Source of the DNA: Kryptolebias marmoratus
Lineage: Eukaryota > Chordata > Actinopteri > Cyprinodontiformes > Rivulidae
Reading direction: 5' to 3'
DNA length: 64,000 bases
NCBI RefSeq assembly: GCF_001649575.2
Contig: NC_051448.1
Span: 19,416,164 to 19,480,163, forward strand
The notes beneath the pieces are model-generated. The model was not told the DNA's origin. It worked only from the letters and a program-made list of their open reading frames with translations, and did not search any database. This document shows positions 1-11,488 of this stretch, in pieces; position 1 is the stretch's first letter, and each line of letters opens with the position of its first letter. The translations under genes were made by a program, and so were the position numbers.

Positions 1-84
1 CAAAAATGTGGTCAGCATGTCCTCTAGCAGTCTAAAACTATAGCAGCGGAACTAAGGTAGAGCTCAGTAAATTCATACCTAACT

Positions 85-320
85 ATAGGATTGATCAAAA
101 AGGAAAGTCTTAATCCTCGTATTAAAGCAGACAGGGTGTCAGCCTCACAGACAGAAACTGGAAGTTGGTTCAACAAGAGAGGAGCTGAGAACTGAAAGCT
201 CTGCCTCCTGTTCCACTTTTAGAAACTCCAGGAACCACAAGTAAACCTGCAGTCTGAGAGGGAAGTGCTCTGTTAGGAAAATATGGAACAATAAAAGCAG
301 CAATCCCTGAGGGATCCTTG
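85..320 (-). mobile_element. LINE reverse-transcriptase 3'-end remnant
   Basis: Read on the minus strand, this stretch gives a degraded version of the tail that follows the reverse-transcriptase domain in fish CR1/L2/Rex-type LINEs. The fragments APLLLNQLPVSVCEADTLS and, further on, LRLSFL can be read through several stops. No start, endonuclease or catalytic motif is left, so it is dead. The same protein tail appears at 12830-13480, also on the minus strand. The clade assignment is from memory of the motif. Confidence 0.6.
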
Positions 321-344
321 TATGTCAAAATTGTAAGCAAAGAT

Positions 345-515
345 CTCACATGATGTGTTAGTGCTCAAAGTAAGTGTTAAAAAATTACTCTATTCTACAG
401 CTCAATCAAATTTTACCTCAGTACCTGTGAAATAGTTATAGTAATGTTTGTGTTTGCTTAGGTCAATTAGCTGAGGCAGGCATCTTGAGTTGATCGGATT
501 ACTTTCTTTGAGTTT
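345..515 (-). repeat. R1 dispersed repeat, partial copy
   Basis: This matches the reverse complement of the R1 family (see 46431-46825 for the fullest copy). The parts aaattttacctcagtacctg, tttgtgtttgcttaggtcaa and aggcatcttga can be recognised. The two ends of the unit are missing. Confidence 0.6.
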
Positions 516-599
516 TAATAAAATGTGTGCATTGTTTCTTTAGTTGTTTATATACTGGCAGGACACTGGTTGGTTAAAAAAAAAAAGTCAGTCAAAATT

Positions 600-925
600 G
601 TGAGAAAATATGTGTTTGAGACCAAGTGACCACTAAGTCCGGTGGTCGCATTTTGAGCGGTCGATTTTTGAAAATCACAAACTATTTGCAAAGCTGTATT
701 CTTGGTTGAGCACATTAGTTTGTTGCCCACCTCCACTCGTTTTGTTCCCACTTCAGCAGCTGCCCCCACAATTACAATTTAATCTACTGGAGTACACTTT
801 TGAAATGAAGATCGGTAGATTTGGACCAGTTTTTCAATCATTATTATTTATCATCAGCTTGGTTTTTAGACCTGGATATTTGCCTGGGATATTCTCTGTC
901 AGAGAGCTCCTGTGCAGCTGTTAAA
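600..925 (+). repeat. R2 dispersed repeat, copy 1
   Basis: This stretch has a diverged partner at 52335-52700 in the same orientation. Shared landmarks in the same order are cattttgagcggtcgattt / cgttttgaacgaccagctt, tgcaaagctgtattct / tgcaaaactgtattct, and attatttatcatcagc followed by ggttt-tagacctgga. No long open frame is shared between the copies. I do not recognise the family. Confidence 0.55.
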
Positions 926-1722
926 ATACTCAATAACAACTCTCTTGAGACATTTTTTTTTGTTGTTGTTAGTTTATTTTATTAGACAGTTCTTGATTTC
1001 TTTCGACTTACAGCAGCTAAATTTCTATTTCCTTCAGGGCTTCCCACTAAAACTTAATTGTATAATTCACTTACCGAGAAGAAGTAGTTTTTTGCATAAT
1101 CCAACATGTTAAACAAAAGCGCTAATGATAGCTGGTGGTGATTTATGGTGCCGTGGTTTTTATTTTCCCTCCTCCACTGAAATGAAAGAGATTAGATTTG
1201 AACACATTTGTTGATTTTCATCAGGCAGAACAGAAAATGGGCAGTGCCCCAGCAGAGGAAATTGATATACATGTAGATAATACACACGGCCATTTCTTTC
1301 CTTTATATCCTGTGAATCATTTGCAAAGATCCTCAGTGTGGAAAGAATCATCAGGGCCTGTTTGACGGATTATTAGTCAAAATCAGCATCAAATGGGCAT
1401 CAGCTGACTTCATTATTTCAACAGGGAGCAAGAATGAAGAATTTATCTTCTCTGACCTAGGACCTAAAATTCAAAGAAAATAAAGCAATTCAGAAAAATT
1501 AATGAGCTAAACTGGTTAGTCGAGTAAAATATGAAGCCTTTGATGTTACATGTTCCACTTTGGGGCTGTAATGTGTCTGTTGCTGTCAAATGGTTGTTTG
1601 CATTGTTGGCAGCGTCACCAGTGCAGCAGCTGATGTGACTTTCATATCTTCAGAGAACAAGCTGTGCTTTTAAACTGTCTGCGGCACAGACTGGCGCATC
1701 ATTCCAGAGCAAATACAGCGGG
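926..1722. other. anonymous AT-rich intergenic sequence
   Basis: Only short unrelated open frames are present. I see no coding signature, RNA gene or repeat that I recognise. Confidence 0.5.
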
Positions 1723-3067
1723 CTGCAAAAGTATCCCCCCCAACCTTTTGGTATTCTTTGAATTTTGTTGCCTTATAACCTGGAATTTAGATTTTCTTTT
1801 TTGCATTACAAGTCACGGACCTGCACAGAACACTCCCGAATGCCGAAGTTAAATAGGAAAAAAATTGTTTGAAGTAGTTCTAAGAAATAAGAAACTGAAA
1901 AGCCTCAACTGTTACCTCCAGAAGCCACATAATTAGTTAAATAAGATCCACCTGTGGATGATCTTGGTAAATATGTAGCTGTTCTAACAAAGGACCTCTC
2001 CATACAGGTCAGAGACAAAGTTATGGATAATAAAGGTCATGGTTGGTTTAGAAAAAAATATCTAAAATTCTGAACCTTCCCACAGAGCTCCATTAAATCC
2101 ATTATTAGGAATTGGAAAGATTATGTCATCATGGCAAACCTGCCAAGAGGGGGTCGTCCACCAAATCTCACGGACTAAGTAAGGCATGATTCAGAGAAAC
2201 ATCCAAGAGGCTAAAAATAACCCTGATGGAGCAGCGCGATTTTTCTGCAGAGTTGTTGTATCTGTCCGGAGAACCACAGCTGCACAGAGCTGGGCTTCAT
2301 GGACGAGTGGTCAAAGGAAAAGCACAAAAAAAGTTGGTGCTTTTCCCCCAAACACTTGGAAGAAGTTGCTGTGGTCAGGTGGGACGAAAATAGAACTTTT
2401 TGTCCATCAAGGACAATGTTCATGTCTGGCACAAACCTAATACCTCTTATTATGCTGGGAACACCGTCCCCACAGTAAAGCATGGTGGTGGCAGCATCAT
2501 GATGTGGAAATGTTTTTTTTGTTTGTTTTTGTTTTTTTTATCCGCCAGGGCTGAGAAAATGGTCAGAGTGAGTTAAAGGAAATAGGGTGGATCAAAATAC
2601 AGAGAGATTCTTGGGGAAACCTGGTTGAGTTTTACAAAGATTTGAAATTGGGACGGAGGTTCACCTTCCAGCAGGACAAGGACCCTAAACACTCTGCTGA
2701 AGCAACTCCAGGAGTTTAAGGAGAACCAGTTAAATGTCCTGAAATGGTTTGGTCAAAGTCCAGCCCTCAATCCAACTCAGAATCTCTCGGTTGATTTAAA
2801 GATTGTTGGACACAAGCAGCATCCATCCAACCCGAAGGAGCTGCAGAATTCAGTGGTCTGAAATCATAGAGACGTACCTGAAAGGTACTTGATGTTGGAA
2901 CTGGTGAAAAACACACAAACTATTAACAATTGTATTAACATTTGGCATATTCAAAGATGTGGTTATGTTGTGTAAATTACAACACAAACACCCCTACAGT
3001 CCCTTTTTAAATTCCAGGTATTAAGGCAACAAAACAATGATAATTCCCTGTCAGGTGAATACTGAAT
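1723..3067 (+). mobile_element. Tc1-like DNA transposon, inactive
   Basis: The left end reads tgcaaaagtatcccccc followed by ttttgttgccttataacc and tggaattt. The right end carries the reverse complement (aaattccaggta, ttaaggcaacaaaac, ggtgaatact), so degenerate terminal inverted repeats bound about 1.34 kb. Inside, transposase pieces occur in order but in different frames: [12 protein letters not shown] (2370-2400), [11 protein letters not shown] (2475-2510), FTFQQDKDPKH (about 2660-2692) and SPALNPTQN (about 2760-2788). In active Tc1 elements these are W-S-D-E, Q-Q-D-N-D and S-P-D-L-N-P-I-E-N. Here the first catalytic Asp is Gly and the final Glu is Gln, so the copy is dead even apart from its frameshifts. 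The family is the same as at 53750-55050. Confidence 0.85.
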
Positions 3068-3924
3068 ATCAAAATCTAACAGTCTGCTACACACACACTC
3101 ACACATGCCAGTACACACACTCACTCACATAGCCACACAGCGCTAGCCTGATTGTTTCCTGGCCTTTTCAGATCAATAGCAATCACAGGGCCACAGCAGC
3201 AGAAAGAGACGATCGACTCGAGCGCTAATAATACACACCCTACTGTAGTTCACCACTGGACTGTGGGACCATGAGAGTGAGCAGAACTAAATGTTTTTGT
3301 CTGTAGAAGTGTTGCAGAGTAGTTCTTTTAATGCATGCTACACTGATTCTTGAGAGTGGGCCATTTGTGAAAAGGCTGAATTTATTTAATTAGCAGCACA
3401 GTAATCTAGACTTTGTCCCTGAGCGGGATGAAAGTAAACGGCCGAGAGAAGAAGAGGACAGTAAGAGGATTTCACAGTCTGGTGTTGTGACACAATGTTG
3501 CCTTCCCCTTGAAAAGCTCTAATTATACCGACTGGACGGTAAAACTGTCTGAGTGCAACAAACACAAGCATTGGTTGAATGAACAGAATCTTGACTGAGT
3601 CACAACACTGGCTGCACTAAGTGTCTGTGTGTGTGTATTTCATTACCCTGCAATCCAGATCTACCTTTTATTTAGAAAATGACTGACACGTCATGATTCG
3701 GGGGAATCAGACCATAACCAAGGAAGAGGCTCTTGAGCTGTAATTTGTATCCAGTGAAAATGAACTCACCTTAAAAGGCATGAAGGAACGCATATCGCCC
3801 ATCGTCTTCTGTGGCAAGTTTTTAAACTAATATCATCTTATGTTGAGAAATGATAGAGCCACGTCTGTTTTGGTCAAACCTTAAAGAAAAGAAAATATTT
3901 GCATTAACATACGATGTTGCAGAG
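3068..3924. other. anonymous sequence with imperfect CA-rich tract
   Basis: An imperfect (CA)n tract lies near 3088-3140. The rest holds no coding region or repeat that I recognise. Confidence 0.5.
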
Positions 3925-4140
3925 TATGTGTTGTTATTGACTCTCAGCTACTACCATCAAATTTTACCTCAATATCTGTAAAATTGAACTAATCCAGTTG
4001 AGTTATTGCCATTTTTGTGTATGCTAAGATCACTCTGCAGTGGCAGCCATATTGAATTTGGTTGACTCCAAAGGTTAATCAGTTGTTGATGTTAAACCAA
4101 TGATTACTTTCTGAAAGTAAAGTATGTCGTGAACCAGTAG
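3925..4140 (-). repeat. R1 dispersed repeat, left arm of an inverted pair
   Basis: This is an R1 copy in reverse orientation: gactctcagctactacca, aaattttacctcaatatctg, gtggcagccatattgaat, gactccaaaggttaatcag, attactttctgaaag, gtgaacca. It abuts a forward copy at 4141, so the two heads meet and form a large imperfect inverted repeat. Confidence 0.75.
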
Positions 4141-4430
4141 TCAGATTTGTTCAAACTATTCAGAAAGTAATCATTATCATGTACAACTTTTGGAGTCAAC
4201 TCAATTTAAAATGGCCGCCACAGCTGATTGACTTTAGCAAAGACATAAATGGCTTTCACTCTGTGAATTTTACAGATATTGAGCTAAAATTTGGTTTGGG
4301 GAATAGATGAGAGTCGTCCTAAACACATACTCTGAGCACTAACACATCTTTCAAAATCTCACATAAGTTTGTGCACAACGTTCCTTACCATGTTTGACCT
4401 AAATGGCCATGACTGTCCCTTCTCATCGGA
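4141..4430 (+). repeat. R1 dispersed repeat, right arm of an inverted pair
   Basis: Forward R1 copy: ttcagaaagtaatcat, acttttggagtcaa, aaaatggccgccacag, gaattttacagatattgag, gagagtcgtcct, tttgacctaaatggcc. It is the mirror partner of 3925-4140. Confidence 0.75.
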
Positions 4431-4772
4431 AGTGTCAGGAGTGTAGTAAACATTTCCCAAGGTTGCAAACTATCTCTAGGACTCAACGAGAAGAAAATGA
4501 TTTAATAACCGAAAACAAAAGGTGGACAGAGCAGCAAAAAGACAAATACTGAGGAACAAAATCACAATGCTGATAAAGGGATCTTGGAGGTGGGGAATGA
4601 TGAGGCAAAGGGGGAACAGCAGAGCTTAATGAATATGGGAAGCAGGTGTGAATGAACAACCGAGACCAAGTATGACTGAGGGAGAAATGTTTGATGACAA
4701 AAAGACACTATGGGGCTGTTTACACAAAGCTGTGTTTCAGTGAAACTGTAACATTTCTGATGCAGTTCAGCC

Positions 4773-5675
4773 CAGTGACGTGCGGTGAGGTTCATGGTTG
4801 GTGAGGCACTGAGAGTCAGATTTNNNNNNNNNNNNNNNNNNNNNNNNNNNNNNNNNNNNNNNNNNNNNNNNNNNNNNNNNNNNNNNNNNNNNNNNNNNNN
4901 NNNNNNNNNNNNNNNNNNNNNNNNNNNNNNNNNNNNNNNNNNNNNNNNNNNNNNNNNNNNNNNNNNNNNNNNNNNNNNNNNNNNNNNNNNNNNNNNNNNN
5001 NNNNNNNNNNNNNNNNNNNNNNNNNNNNNNNNNNNNNNNNNNNNNNNNNNNNNNNNNNNNNNNNNNNNNNNNNNNNNNNNNNNNNNNNNNNNNNNNNNNN
5101 NNNNNNNNNNNNNNNNNNNNNNNNNNNNNNNNNNNNNNNNNNNNNNNNNNNNNNNNNNNNNNNNNNNNNNNNNNNNNNNNNNNNNNNNNNNNNNNNNNNN
5201 NNNNNNNNNNNNNNNNNNNNNNNNNNNNNNNNNNNNTGCCTGCCTCACCCTTCGCCTTTTCACCGCGGTTTTATGTCCCCTCAGCAAAACTAAATATGTC
5301 ACTAACAAACATTAAACGTAAATGGTTAAAGACATTAGCCAGACTGTGGAAAATCAGGCTATATAAACCATTATATAACAGGCACGGGACAATTGCATGT
5401 ATCAGCCCAGTTTGTGATGGATTGCGCAATCAGAGGTGAAGCTCGGCTCGTTGCTGCCACACCTCCCGTTTCACCCTCATATTTGAACAGGAAATATGCA
5501 ATTTCAGCGATTTTGACTATAAAAATGCGATTTAGACCATAAAAATGTTAGAAAATTACTCATACATAAAGATCAGTGGACAAATATTAATATTCATTTT
5601 ATGTTTTTTTTTTTTTTTTTCTTGTCATGATGACAGGGGTCTGCCTCACCTGCCTCCCCTGACCACACGTCCCTG
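4773..5675. mobile_element. non-autonomous hAT-like transposon with 8-bp target duplication
   Basis: The element is flanked by identical 8-bp direct repeats gttcagcc at 4765-4772 and 5676-5683. It starts cagtgacgtgcggtgagg and ends with an inverse copy (ctgaccacacgtccctg). Further in, ggtgaggca and tgcctcacc are also inverse. An 8-bp duplication and a CAGNG-type terminus are the hallmarks of the hAT superfamily. The visible interior (about 490 bp) has no transposase. The remainder is the assembly gap, so an internal coding part cannot be fully excluded. Confidence 0.85.
4824..5236. other. assembly gap (run of N)
   Basis: 413 undetermined bases lie inside the hAT-like element. Open frames drawn across this gap are meaningless. 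Confidence 1.
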
Positions 5676-6104
5676 GTTCAGCCGATCCTTTACATGACAA
5701 CAGCGATCGGTTTCTCTGACAGTGAAACGTTTTGAACGCAGGTCTCGGAGTGAAACTTTTCGGATCGCAACATGTGAAATCGCACATGTGCACCACAGAC
5801 GGCCCTAGTCAGTAGCTGTTCTGCTCATGCACGAGTAAATCAACAACAGTACGGTAATAATGGCGGCTAGCAGAGTGCTGTTTACCCTTTTCAAGCTGTA
5901 GCAGCGACCCAACCTCGCTGTAGGTCCAAACAAACGTCTGTATATTCCCCATTTTGGATGTAACTGCTTCCACGCTCAAGAGACGGATATCTGCACGCAT
6001 GCAAGTGTCAGCTCCGGCTAGTGACTCAGCGTGGCGCTTTTTTCCAATCAGCATTTGAAAATCTCCAACGTTTCCCGGAGATCGGTCATGTGTAAACACG
6101 ACCT

Positions 6105-7624
6105 AAGAAATTAAACACAACGAATCTCAAAAGACCAAAGGGAGCAGCAACATGACAAAATAAGCTAAATCCAAAACAACAACAACAACAAAAAAATCAA
6201 ATCTACCAAACATAACACAAAGCATCCAGAATTATGACAAAAAGATGATTTTAGTTTAAACTCTGTCATGAAAGGCAGCATTTAATTATTATTTATTCAT
6301 TGAGTTCTCAGTAAGTTTTGTTACCAAACTAGTTTTCTTTTAAAAATGGCTTTGCAGCCTTTGGGAGGTTCAGATCAACTTTATACAGCTGCTAAAGCAT
6401 TTTTTGAAGTCCATACAGGACTCTGTTACCTAAAATTTGCCTAAAGCCAAAATATTCCCGCCATTTATATGTTGTGAATAAGTGTAATTAAATGACGTCT
6501 CACAGTTTCAGGCTTTAATCAGGACAGCTTTAAATCACCGTTTGTGTCATTAGGTTGTTGATGTGGACATGAGTAAAACCTGCTGCAGAGCGATGAGGTG
6601 GACGGTTATTTTTGAGTGCCCAGATCCAGATGAGTGTTTGGAGCCCGAATCAGGGCCAAGGCCCTATCAGCTAAAGGAATGTAGGCGGGAGCATTTACTA
6701 ATGGTCTGAATTAACAACAGAATCTCTCATAATTTCATTACGATACTTCATTACTGACATGCTGCTGCACCGTTTTAATCCTCCCACGCCGCAAACGCCG
6801 GCCTTTCATCTCCCGGCTGTCTCCAGTGTTCAGAATTGACACTAAATTCAACACATTGCTTTTTCAGATATGCACGTTTAAAAAACCATTCACGCTGTTA
6901 CGCATTAGAGTTTGTGACAAGTCAATGGGGAGCTTGTGCCTTTGACTGACGTCCAGAGAGTGCAAAATCATTGCAGATTTCGGAGCGCACGCTCATGTTG
7001 GGCTGATTAGAAAGGAAGATATTCAAAGTGTGTGTGTTAGCACCGTCACTGAGCTGACATGTAAATGAGGGGCTGTCAAGAATTCACCGCAGCCGATGAC
7101 TAATCGCTGTCTGCCTCTCAGCTATAACCCTGCAGCTATGAAGGGAAGGGGCACTAATCTGCAGAGGACCAGTCCACCTTATCTCCTTAGGTTGGAGTGT
7201 TAATCTTTGCACAAACAGCCGCTACTTTAACGAGCTGCTAACATTATTATTATTAAAAGAGAATTTAGAAGTAAAGCAGTCAGGGCATTTTCTGTGGAGT
7301 CTTTCAAAGAAACCCTGAGCAGAAGTTTGCGCTCTCTTGGTGCTTCTAGTTTTAAATACGAAGAACTCTGGCTATTTTTCAGAAACTGCTTTTACACTGC
7401 AGCTATGACTGTACTAAAGCTGATATCCCCACTGTTGGCTTTCCAGGTTACTATTATCCAATATTTCATGGCTGTCATCTGTTTCACCGTAGCAAGAAAA
7501 CATTGATTCTGTTTATTATAGTTCTGTGGCCAGGAGCTAAGGGGTGTGTGTGCTGAAAGGCAGAACACTTCAGTATTGCTCGCCACAGAAAGGCAAAAGA
7601 CGGGTAATAATGTTTTTGCACGTG
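6105..7624. other. anonymous intergenic sequence
   Basis: A short caa-rich tract is at about 6176-6192. No gene or recognised repeat is seen. Open frames near 7294-7658 have no domain that I recognise. Confidence 0.5.
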
Positions 7625-7850
7625 TCTTCATGAACCACTTGATGGATTTTAGTAACACTCTCAGAAGGTAATTATTTAATTGGCATCTAAAACTGATTAA
7701 CTTTTGGAGTCATCTTGATTCGAGATGGCCACCACAGGGAATTAACATTAGCAAACACAAAATTGGCTAAAACTCAAACAGTTGTACAGATACTGAGCTA
7801 AAACCTGATGTGATAGTCGCCGAGTCTGATCCCCAGCACGTATTAAAACT
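7625..7850 (+). repeat. R1 dispersed repeat
   Basis: Forward copy with tcatgaaccacttgatgg, aactgattaacttttggag, gagatggccaccacag, tgtacagatactgagct and gatgtgatagtcgccgag. The 3' tail is missing. Confidence 0.75.
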
Positions 7851-8191
7851 AGACACTTCTAGAACACTTCTAGAACTGCGCCGCTCAAGGTGGCTGCATG
7901 TTGGAGCAGCTCTGTTACATTCATTCTGAGATATTGCTTTTGAAAACTTTATTCGTCCTTTTTTTCTTGATGTAAATCACTTTTTTGAAAGATTATTTCC
8001 TCTGGTATCAGATGCTGTGCAGCTGGAAGGATTTTTACTGAAACCTTTTTGCTTTTGGACTTTTTGTTATGATGCGTAACCATGACAACAAGGTGGCTTT
8101 TTTTTATTTTTTTATTTTTTCCACAATCAGGAGGAGTTGATTAACATCTTTACTCTTCAGTGTTAAACGTGGAGAACCCTGAGGTCCAGTC

Positions 8192-8582
8192 ATGGCCAGA
8201 ACCAAGCAGACTGCCCGTAAATCCACTGGAGGTAAAGCTCCCAGGAAGCAGCTCGCCACTGAAGCTGCCCGCAGGAACACGGCGGCCACTGGTGGAGTAA
8301 AGAAGCCTCACAGCTACAGGCTCGGTACCGTGACTCTCGAGGAGATCCACTACTACCAGAAGTCCATCAAGCTGCTCATCTGGAAGTTGCCCTCCCAGCG
8401 CCTGGTCTGGAAGATCACCCAGGTCTTCAAGACCGACCTGTTTCCAGAGCTCGGCCATCATGGCTCTGCAGGAGGCCAGCGAGGCTCACCTGGTGGAGCT
8501 CTTTGAGGACACCAGGACAGAGGACACATCGAGACAGACCGCTTCCTGCCCACAACCGTCAGCATCTATAACAACTCTTTAA
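8192..8582 (+). pseudogene. H3: histone H3-like pseudogene, frameshifted
   Basis: From the ATG at 8192 the first 83 codons align to histone H3 without gaps. The tail residues [15 protein letters not shown] are unchanged, so K4, K9, K14 and K18 are kept. I count 19 substitutions over these 83 codons, including K23E, K27R, S28N, R40S, R52H, R53Y, R63W, R72W and D77V (numbering without Met). At 8440/8441 two bases of the Arg83 codon are missing. In the shifted frame the H3 helix returns as [15 protein letters not shown], runs to F-E-D-T, then decays and stops at 8580-8582. The usual C-terminus (…RRIRGERA) is not recognisable. Loss of core-fold residues and the frameshift argue against a working histone. 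There is no intron, but replication-type H3 genes also lack introns, so retrocopy and decayed array gene cannot be told apart. A LINE-like tail follows at 8611. Confidence 0.93.
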
Positions 8583-8610
8583 CGAAACCAGGATTATGAG
8601 CTACAACAAC

Positions 8611-8660
8611 ATTTAATTTCCCTTTGGGATAAATAAAGTATTTTTGAATTGAATTGAATT
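8611..8660 (+). mobile_element. LINE 3'-terminal tail
   Basis: The stretch aatttccctttgggataaat, aaagtattttt and then gaatt repeated three times is the usual 3' end of fish L2-like LINEs with a short tandem tail. It directly follows the H3 pseudogene. Whether the two moved together is unknown. Confidence 0.6.
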
Positions 8661-8697
8661 ACGAGTGCTAACAGAGCACACGAGAACTTAGGAGTCT

Positions 8698-9035
8698 GTT
8701 AGCAAAATATCTCCTCACAAACTGGACAGAGATTTTGATGAAACCCAGTAAGTAATTATTTGATGAACGCTGATTAAATTTTGAAGTCAACGAGATTCAA
8801 GATGGCTGCCACAGGTAGTCTACCTCAGCCAACACATAAATGCCTATAACTCAGTCAAATGTACAAATACTGAGATCAAATTTGATGTAGTAGCTAAGAG
8901 TCATCTACACCACGTACTCGAAGAGTGAGATCACTCATAACATTATTTTTAAGGTTTGACCGGAACAGTTATAACTCCATCCCTTCTCAACTGCAGATTA
9001 TTTTAGTTTTAAACTCTGGCAAGAAATCTGATTTT
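8698..9035 (+). repeat. R1 dispersed repeat, long copy
   Basis: Forward copy from tagcaaaatatctcctcac through gattcaagatggctgccac, ataactcagtcaaatgtac and aaatttgatgtagtagct to the tail aaggtttgaccgga, ataactccatcccttctcaa and aaactctggcaag. It includes the 3' tail that many shorter copies lack. Confidence 0.75.
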
Positions 9036-9827
9036 AATGACTATTATTGTGATTAGGAGTTAAGAATTAAATACCTAGCAGGATCAGTGTGAATGGGGCC
9101 TTAGTTACTCTGCAAAAAGAACCAGGTCAGTGCTGCATGACTCTCCGTGCCAGGATAGAATACTCGTCCTCGAAGATGTTATGCATGCTTTCTCTTCGTT
9201 TTGCTTCTTTGTGTTCTTTTATTTTTAAGTTGGTAAACTGTATTCGTGTTTCCCATATAGGAAGGCAACCACTTGTAAGTAAACAGCAGTTCGATTACGG
9301 CCTGTTCGTTTCGTTTAACAATAGTCTGCGGTAGGAATGTCGAATAAATTGTAGTTTTAATTCCAATTAGTGTACAAGCAGATGCAATATCTTTGTGGTT
9401 AACTCAAAACCAGATTCACCACTGTGAAAGCCTTATAGAAGTGCTGAGATGGCAGAATAAAAAAAAAAACAAAATAACATAAGCTCAGCAGCACAGCAGC
9501 ATTGATTTTGGTCAGTAATGTTTGATTTGTTCAGAACTACTCCACACATTAGCTGTTGCTTTGTTTTAATTTGTCTTGCTGTGGGACTCAGAGTCAGCAT
9601 TCCTTCTGCTTCCTAATTAGGTGTATTTATTTCAGAGGGAAGCTGACGGTGTTGTCACCGAAGTTGTTTATAGCACATTGATCCCGCAGACTAATTCTCA
9701 TTCCACACTACCCCACCAAATCAACGCTCACTCACTACACCCATCTCTTATTGCCACGGTTTGTTCCACAGTGGTCAGGGACAAACGTGGCTATTAGCTG
9801 CCACTCACTTCCCTTTATACAACCGCG
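9036..9827. other. anonymous intergenic sequence
   Basis: No coding region, RNA gene or recognised repeat is seen. Confidence 0.5.
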
Positions 9828-10696
9828 ATTCCAAAAAAACGACTTTTTTTCTTTTACACTGGAACATAGTAAACATGTCAAATGTTTAAACTAAGAAAGT
9901 GAACAATTCTTAGGAAAAAATTAAGGTAACTTTGAATTTAATGACAGCAACACAGCTGAAAAAAGTTGGGACGGGTTCGTGTTTCCCACTGTGAAACATC
10001 CCCTCTTCTTTTACCAACAGTGTGTAAACGTCTAAGAACTAAGGAAAGTTTTCTGGAGGGAATGTTGTCCCATTCTTGTCTGATGTAGGATTTTTAGTTT
10101 CATGATCCACCAAATGTTTTCAACTGGTGACAGGTCTGGACTGCAGGCAGACCAGTTCAGCAACCAGACTTCTACTACTTCTACTATGAAGCCATGCTGC
10201 TGTAATTGGCGCAGTCTGTGGTTTGACATCGTCTTGCTGAAATATGCAAGGCCTTCTGCAAAAATGACATCATCTGGATGGGAGCAAATGCTATTCTACA
10301 ACCTGGATGTACTTTTCTGCATCAATGGTGTCTTTCTAGATGTGTAAGCTGCCCATGCTATAGGCATTAATACACCCCCATACCATCAGAGAGGTAAGCT
10401 TTTGAACGGTGTGCTGAAAACATGCCAATAATATCTCCTCTTTATTACAGAGGATGTGGCATCCTTGATTTCCAGAAAGTACTTTAAATTTTGATTTGCC
10501 TAACCACAGAACAGTTTTCCTCTTTACCTCAGTCCATTTTAAATGAGCTTTGGTCCATAGTAGACGGTGGCGTTTCTGGATGGTGTTCACATAATAATCT
10601 GGCTTCTTCTTTGCATGATAGAGCTTTAACCAGCCTTTCTGGATGGCACAGACAATGATTTGTGGAGGTGTTCCTGAGTCCACGCAGTGATGGTTA

Positions 10697-11403
10697 TGTC
10701 ATGGTTTTGAATAAGGATTTGACTAACATGCAGAACACACTCAGGAGACAAGAGAAAGTTTAAAATGTTTATTTAAAAAACTGGAATCGTTAGGTGGGTG
10801 GTCCAGGACTGAACAGGTCTTCAGCTGTATTGCAGAGGGCAACAGGGGTGATTAGGAAAGGAGCTATTGGAAACAATCTTGATCAGGAAGGTTAACTTAC
10901 AGATGAGGATGAGGTGAACCGCCAGGGAGGAATGAGGGGGATCTGAGGAGTGGTCAAAGGTGGAGAACTTGACTCAGGAGACTGAACTGTTGGAGGGTGA
11001 GCAGGGTTCGGTTGGAGGAGGAAGAAACCAGGAAGCTGTCACCTGGAACCACGACAGGGTGAGTACTTGTAGGTCTGAGTCTTGATCTTGAAAACTGAGG
11101 AAGCGTCTGGAGACGGAATCCAGGAATACGGAGGCAACCTGGGAGGCAACCACACAAAAGGTGAGTAAATCCTCTGGAAGGGAAAAAAAAAAAATGCAGG
11201 AGATTAGACTGGCTAGAGGCATATCACTAAGGTTAACACTCAGGCGTCAAAGTGCTGGCAGCAAGCTCCTTTTAAGCCTCCTCCTTGATGAGGCTGACGA
11301 GCAACACCTGTCACCCCTCAGCCACCCTGCTCTCAGAAGCCAGCTGTGGAGAGATGAGGAAGCAGCAGCCAAAACAGAGAGAGAAGACTCCCAGACCCCA
11401 ACA
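10697..11403 (-). mobile_element. solo LTR-like element inside the transposon
   Basis: On the minus strand this begins TGTTGGGGTC and ends CCATGACA. It has a TATA-like ggcttaaaagg and a polyadenylation signal aataaa near its 3' end (plus-strand position about 10765). Flanking 5-bp sequences are ggtta and gttta, one mismatch apart. The host transposon sequence resumes on both sides (ccacgcagtga to the left, acagaatcagacctg to the right). No gag or pol is present. Confidence 0.7.
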
Positions 11404-11488
11404 GTTTATTACAGAATCAGACCTGTTTTTAATGCAATGGCCCCTGAGGGCCTGAAGAACATGGGGATTTAATATTGGTTTTCAGTCT

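Larger units (their letters stand above)
4712..6104. mobile_element. older TIR element interrupted by a hAT-like insertion
   Basis: The left end gggctgtttacac (from 4713) faces gtgtaaacacgacc (ending at 6104), which is its approximate inverse. The next stretch also matches weakly (gtttcagtgaaac against the inverse of gtttcccggag). Between them lies 4773-5675, which carries its own target duplication and is therefore a later insertion. Without that insert the older element would be about 490 bp, and no transposase is seen. The ends are diverged and I find no convincing target duplication, so the boundaries are tentative. Confidence 0.5.

Noticed and set aside
4562..5315. Open frames of 248 and 176 codons on both strands
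   Set aside because: They run through the run of N, so their length is an artefact.
8192..8506. A functional H3 variant gene
   Set aside because: The frameshift at 8440, loss of the C-terminal third and changes at core-fold Arg residues speak for a pseudogene.
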